24,491 nucleotides of DNA, taken from contig DATGSX010000032.1 in assembly GCA_035302145.1 (NCBI GenBank), positions 1-24,491 on the forward strand, read 5' to 3'. The notes beneath the pieces were generated by a model. That model saw nothing but the letters and a program-made list of their open reading frames with translations, did no database searches and was not told where the DNA came from. The stretch comes from JAJYTI01 sp035302145. Its GTDB lineage: Bacteria; Bacteroidota; Bacteroidia; Flavobacteriales; Flavobacteriaceae. Both the position numbers and the translations under genes were made by a program. Positions 22,795 to 24,491 of this stretch are shown piece by piece (the first letter of the stretch is position 1; each line of letters starts with the position of its first letter).

Positions 22795-24491
22795 CGGTAA
22801 TATTTAAGCAGTAATATTTCTATTCCCAAAAATAGTAGGGCAAAAATAACAAACCATTTCCACAATGTATGGGAATCCTCGTCTAAACTTTGTTCTATAT
22901 TGGGAAGCTCTAGGCTCGTTGTGTGCAACACAGTACTCCAACTAGAAAGATCTGGATAATGGATTTCTTTATTTAAATTCGGATAATTATAACTAATCCA
23001 ATCTAAGGTTGTTTCATCTAAAGTAATCTGATAATTCCCATCTTTTAATGGACGATCGGTAGTGGTAATCCAAATACCATTTTGTTTATGTTCTTGAATC
23101 GGTATAAAGCTATCCTCAACATCAGTAATATGTACTATATCTTGAGTAATAAACTCCCCAGGAATAGCAAAAGTAGAGCTTTCGCCTATAAGCTGGTATA
23201 TTTGCTTCTGTGGTTGACTTTGCATTGCTATATTGTACAATGTAGGTACAATAAGCGGCGATTTTATAAAGTTGGTGTTTTCTTCTGTTAAGGATGCAGT
23301 GAATAAAAATACCGATCCTGCTTGTGTCAAAAATGCTTCTTCAGAATCATAGGATAGAATAGGGGAACCGTTGTTTTGCAGTCCAAAATACTGTTTTATA
23401 TATGGGTTTTGGAAATTTTCTACTCTGCGTTCAAATACTCCTTGTAGCATAGGATGATCGTAATGAATGGTAGACAATCTACGCTGATGTGCTTTCTTTA
23501 TAGTAAATTTCGGAGCATCTAACCTTTGCAGTAGTGTATTGTAGCTTTCAATATGCATTGTTTCTGGGGGTAGTAGCAGTACAAATGATCCGTTTGCTAC
23601 ACTATTTTCAATTAAGCTTGAAAGTTGGGTGGTTAATCGATCTAAATTATAAAGAATTATAAGATCTGCTTCAGCGAGTCCACTTAAATCATTAGTATTT
23701 TCATCTAAGCTTTCTAATTGAAACTCCTTGGATTCAAAAACCTTTAAGAAACTGTTTTCCCCAGTTCCCAATGCTTTTACTTTTATGGGTTGTTGTGGCA
23801 TCAGGCTAAAGTACTTCTTATTGTCGAACGCAATGTATGGATCCTCAATCTGTATTCTTCCTTTTTTTATAATCTCATCAGGTACTGTAAAACTAAGTTT
23901 TTCTAAAAGAGAATCGGATAGTTGAACTTTTTGCCTTCCTAATATATCATCGCCATTATATAAAGATACGGTGGTTTCGGTGTCTTCGCCTTTATGATAG
24001 ATTTCAACTGTTATTTCCGATGTTTCTGTATTTCTATACAACGTATCTATACTAGTGTTCTGAAATTTATCTGGTTGAATAGAATAAGCCTTTACTGCTA
24101 TCTTATTAAAGTCATTTAAATCGGTTTCTGTAAACCTATGAAAATCAGAAATCCATAAAAGCTCAAAATTTTTATCCGGATATCGATTTGCTAATTGCTC
24201 TACTTGTAGTTGAATTTCATTGGGCGAACGCTTTATTGGGGATATGCTTAACTCTTTAACTGTTTCTATAAATTGCTGTGGACTTTGATCGTAATATACA
24301 TCGGTGTTAGTAAACCAACTTATTTGCGAGGGAGTATTTTCTAATGTTTGAAACTCTGTTTTAATACGATGAAGCAGATTTGTTTTACCAATAGTTGCAT
24401 CCATACTTAGGTAATTATCAAGGTATAGAATAACTTCCTTATCTTCTATTGTTTCTTCGTTTTTAGGAAAAAACGGTTGTGCAAAAGCAAA
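22791..24491 (-). CDS. VWA/BatA-type membrane protein, C-terminal part (5' end outside window)
   Basis: The frame is open to the window edge. The ATG at 24404 is an internal Met, because 29 further codons upstream (FAFAQPFFPKNEE...EVILYLDNYLSM) continue the same domain. Flavobacterial BatA-domain proteins have two N-terminal helices, a von Willebrand A-like domain, a long periplasmic part and a last C-terminal helix. Visible here are the VWA start LYLDNYLSMDATIG, a Rossmann-like segment NFELLWISDFHRFTE, beta-rich domains (VSLYNGDDILGRQKVQL), a second Rossmann-like region with LILYN and FVLLLPPETMH, and the terminal helix WFVIFALLFLGIEILLL followed by KYYR. The metal-site motif DxSxS reads DNYLS, with Tyr for the first Ser, so metal binding is doubtful. 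It is the first visible gene of the five-gene operon and overlaps the next by 4 bases. Confidence 0.82.
   Translation of the reverse strand, partial: FAFAQPFFPKNEETIEDKEVILYLDNYLSMDATIGKTNLLHRIKTEFQTLENTPSQISWFTNTDVYYDQSPQQFIETVKELSISPIKRSPNEIQLQVEQLANRYPDKNFELLWISDFHRFTETDLNDFNKIAVKAYSIQPDKFQNTSIDTLYRNTETSEITVEIYHKGEDTETTVSLYNGDDILGRQKVQLSDSLLEKLSFTVPDEIIKKGRIQIEDPYIAFDNKKYFSLMPQQPIKVKALGTGENSFLKVFESKEFQLESLDENTNDLSGLAEADLIILYNLDRLTTQLSSLIENSVANGSFVLLLPPETMHIESYNTLLQRLDAPKFTIKKAHQRRLSTIHYDHPMLQGVFERRVENFQNPYIKQYFGLQNNGSPILSYDSEEAFLTQAGSVFLFTASLTEENTNFIKSPLIVPTLYNIAMQSQPQKQIYQLIGESSTFAIPGEFITQDIVHITDVEDSFIPIQEHKQNGIWITTTDRPLKDGNYQITLDETTLDWISYNYPNLNKEIHYPDLSSWSTVLHTTSLELPNIEQSLDEDSHTLWKWFVIFALLFLGIEILLLKYYR

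Noticed and set aside
24404..24404. ATG at 24404 as the start of the VWA/BatA-type gene
   Set aside because: The frame continues upstream to the window edge and encodes the first strand of the VWA domain, so this Met is internal.
1..24491. CRISPR array, prophage, integrative element or known defence system
   Set aside because: No regularly spaced repeats, integrase, phage structural genes or defence signature genes are present; the only mobile element is the single IS.

Overview
The window comes from a low-GC member of the Bacteroidota, most likely a flavobacterium-type organism. The evidence is the gene families (DUF4159, a PG_1098-like methyltransferase, the tsaD/TamB pair, a BatA-type protein with an upstream VWA domain), the near absence of Shine-Dalgarno sequences, and promoter elements of the Bacteroidota type TTTG / TAnnTTTG. 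It reads as ordinary chromosome carrying one insertion sequence. I see no rRNA, tRNA, CRISPR array, phage module or recognised defence system.

Layout. 1-456: the C-terminal end of an S9-family serine peptidase, cut by the window edge. 496-2258: an apparently intact IS1182-family insertion sequence whose two hairpin ends look like intrinsic terminators. 2384-3022: a hemolysin III/PAQR-type membrane protein, followed by 341 bases without a gene but with small hairpins. 3364-7605 (minus): a two-gene sbcD-sbcC operon for the SbcCD nuclease. 7719-9164 (plus): an SMR-family exporter of the SugE/Gdx type, then a YihY/BrkB-type membrane protein. 9183-12741 (minus): a tight operon tsaD - rsmE - DUF4159 protein - PG_1098-like methyltransferase, mostly RNA modification. 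12867-17246 (plus): a TamB-family protein divergent from tsaD, closed by a strong bidirectional terminator. 17309-18781 (minus): a conserved 490-residue protein of unknown function, divergent from a PhnP-like MBL-fold hydrolase and a membrane-anchored coiled-coil protein (18866-20151). A second strong bidirectional terminator follows. 20228-24491 (minus): a compact operon of a VWA/BatA-type protein, a dihydroorotase-like protein that has lost its metal ligands, two small DUF4870-like membrane proteins and an alpha/beta-hydrolase.

How the genes fit together. SbcC and SbcD form one complex. TsaD (tRNA t6A), RsmE (16S rRNA m3U) and the PG_1098-like enzyme are translation or RNA-modification functions, with one exported protein inserted between them. 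The final operon is stitched together by 4- to 11-base overlaps and zero or short gaps, so its five proteins are probably co-expressed, although no pathway joins them obviously.

The points most worth a second look are the apparently dead dihydroorotase in that operon, the missing canonical start codon for the full-length TamB protein, the uncharacterised 490-residue protein, and the IS ends that double as terminators. None of these amounts to a clearly new system on sequence alone.
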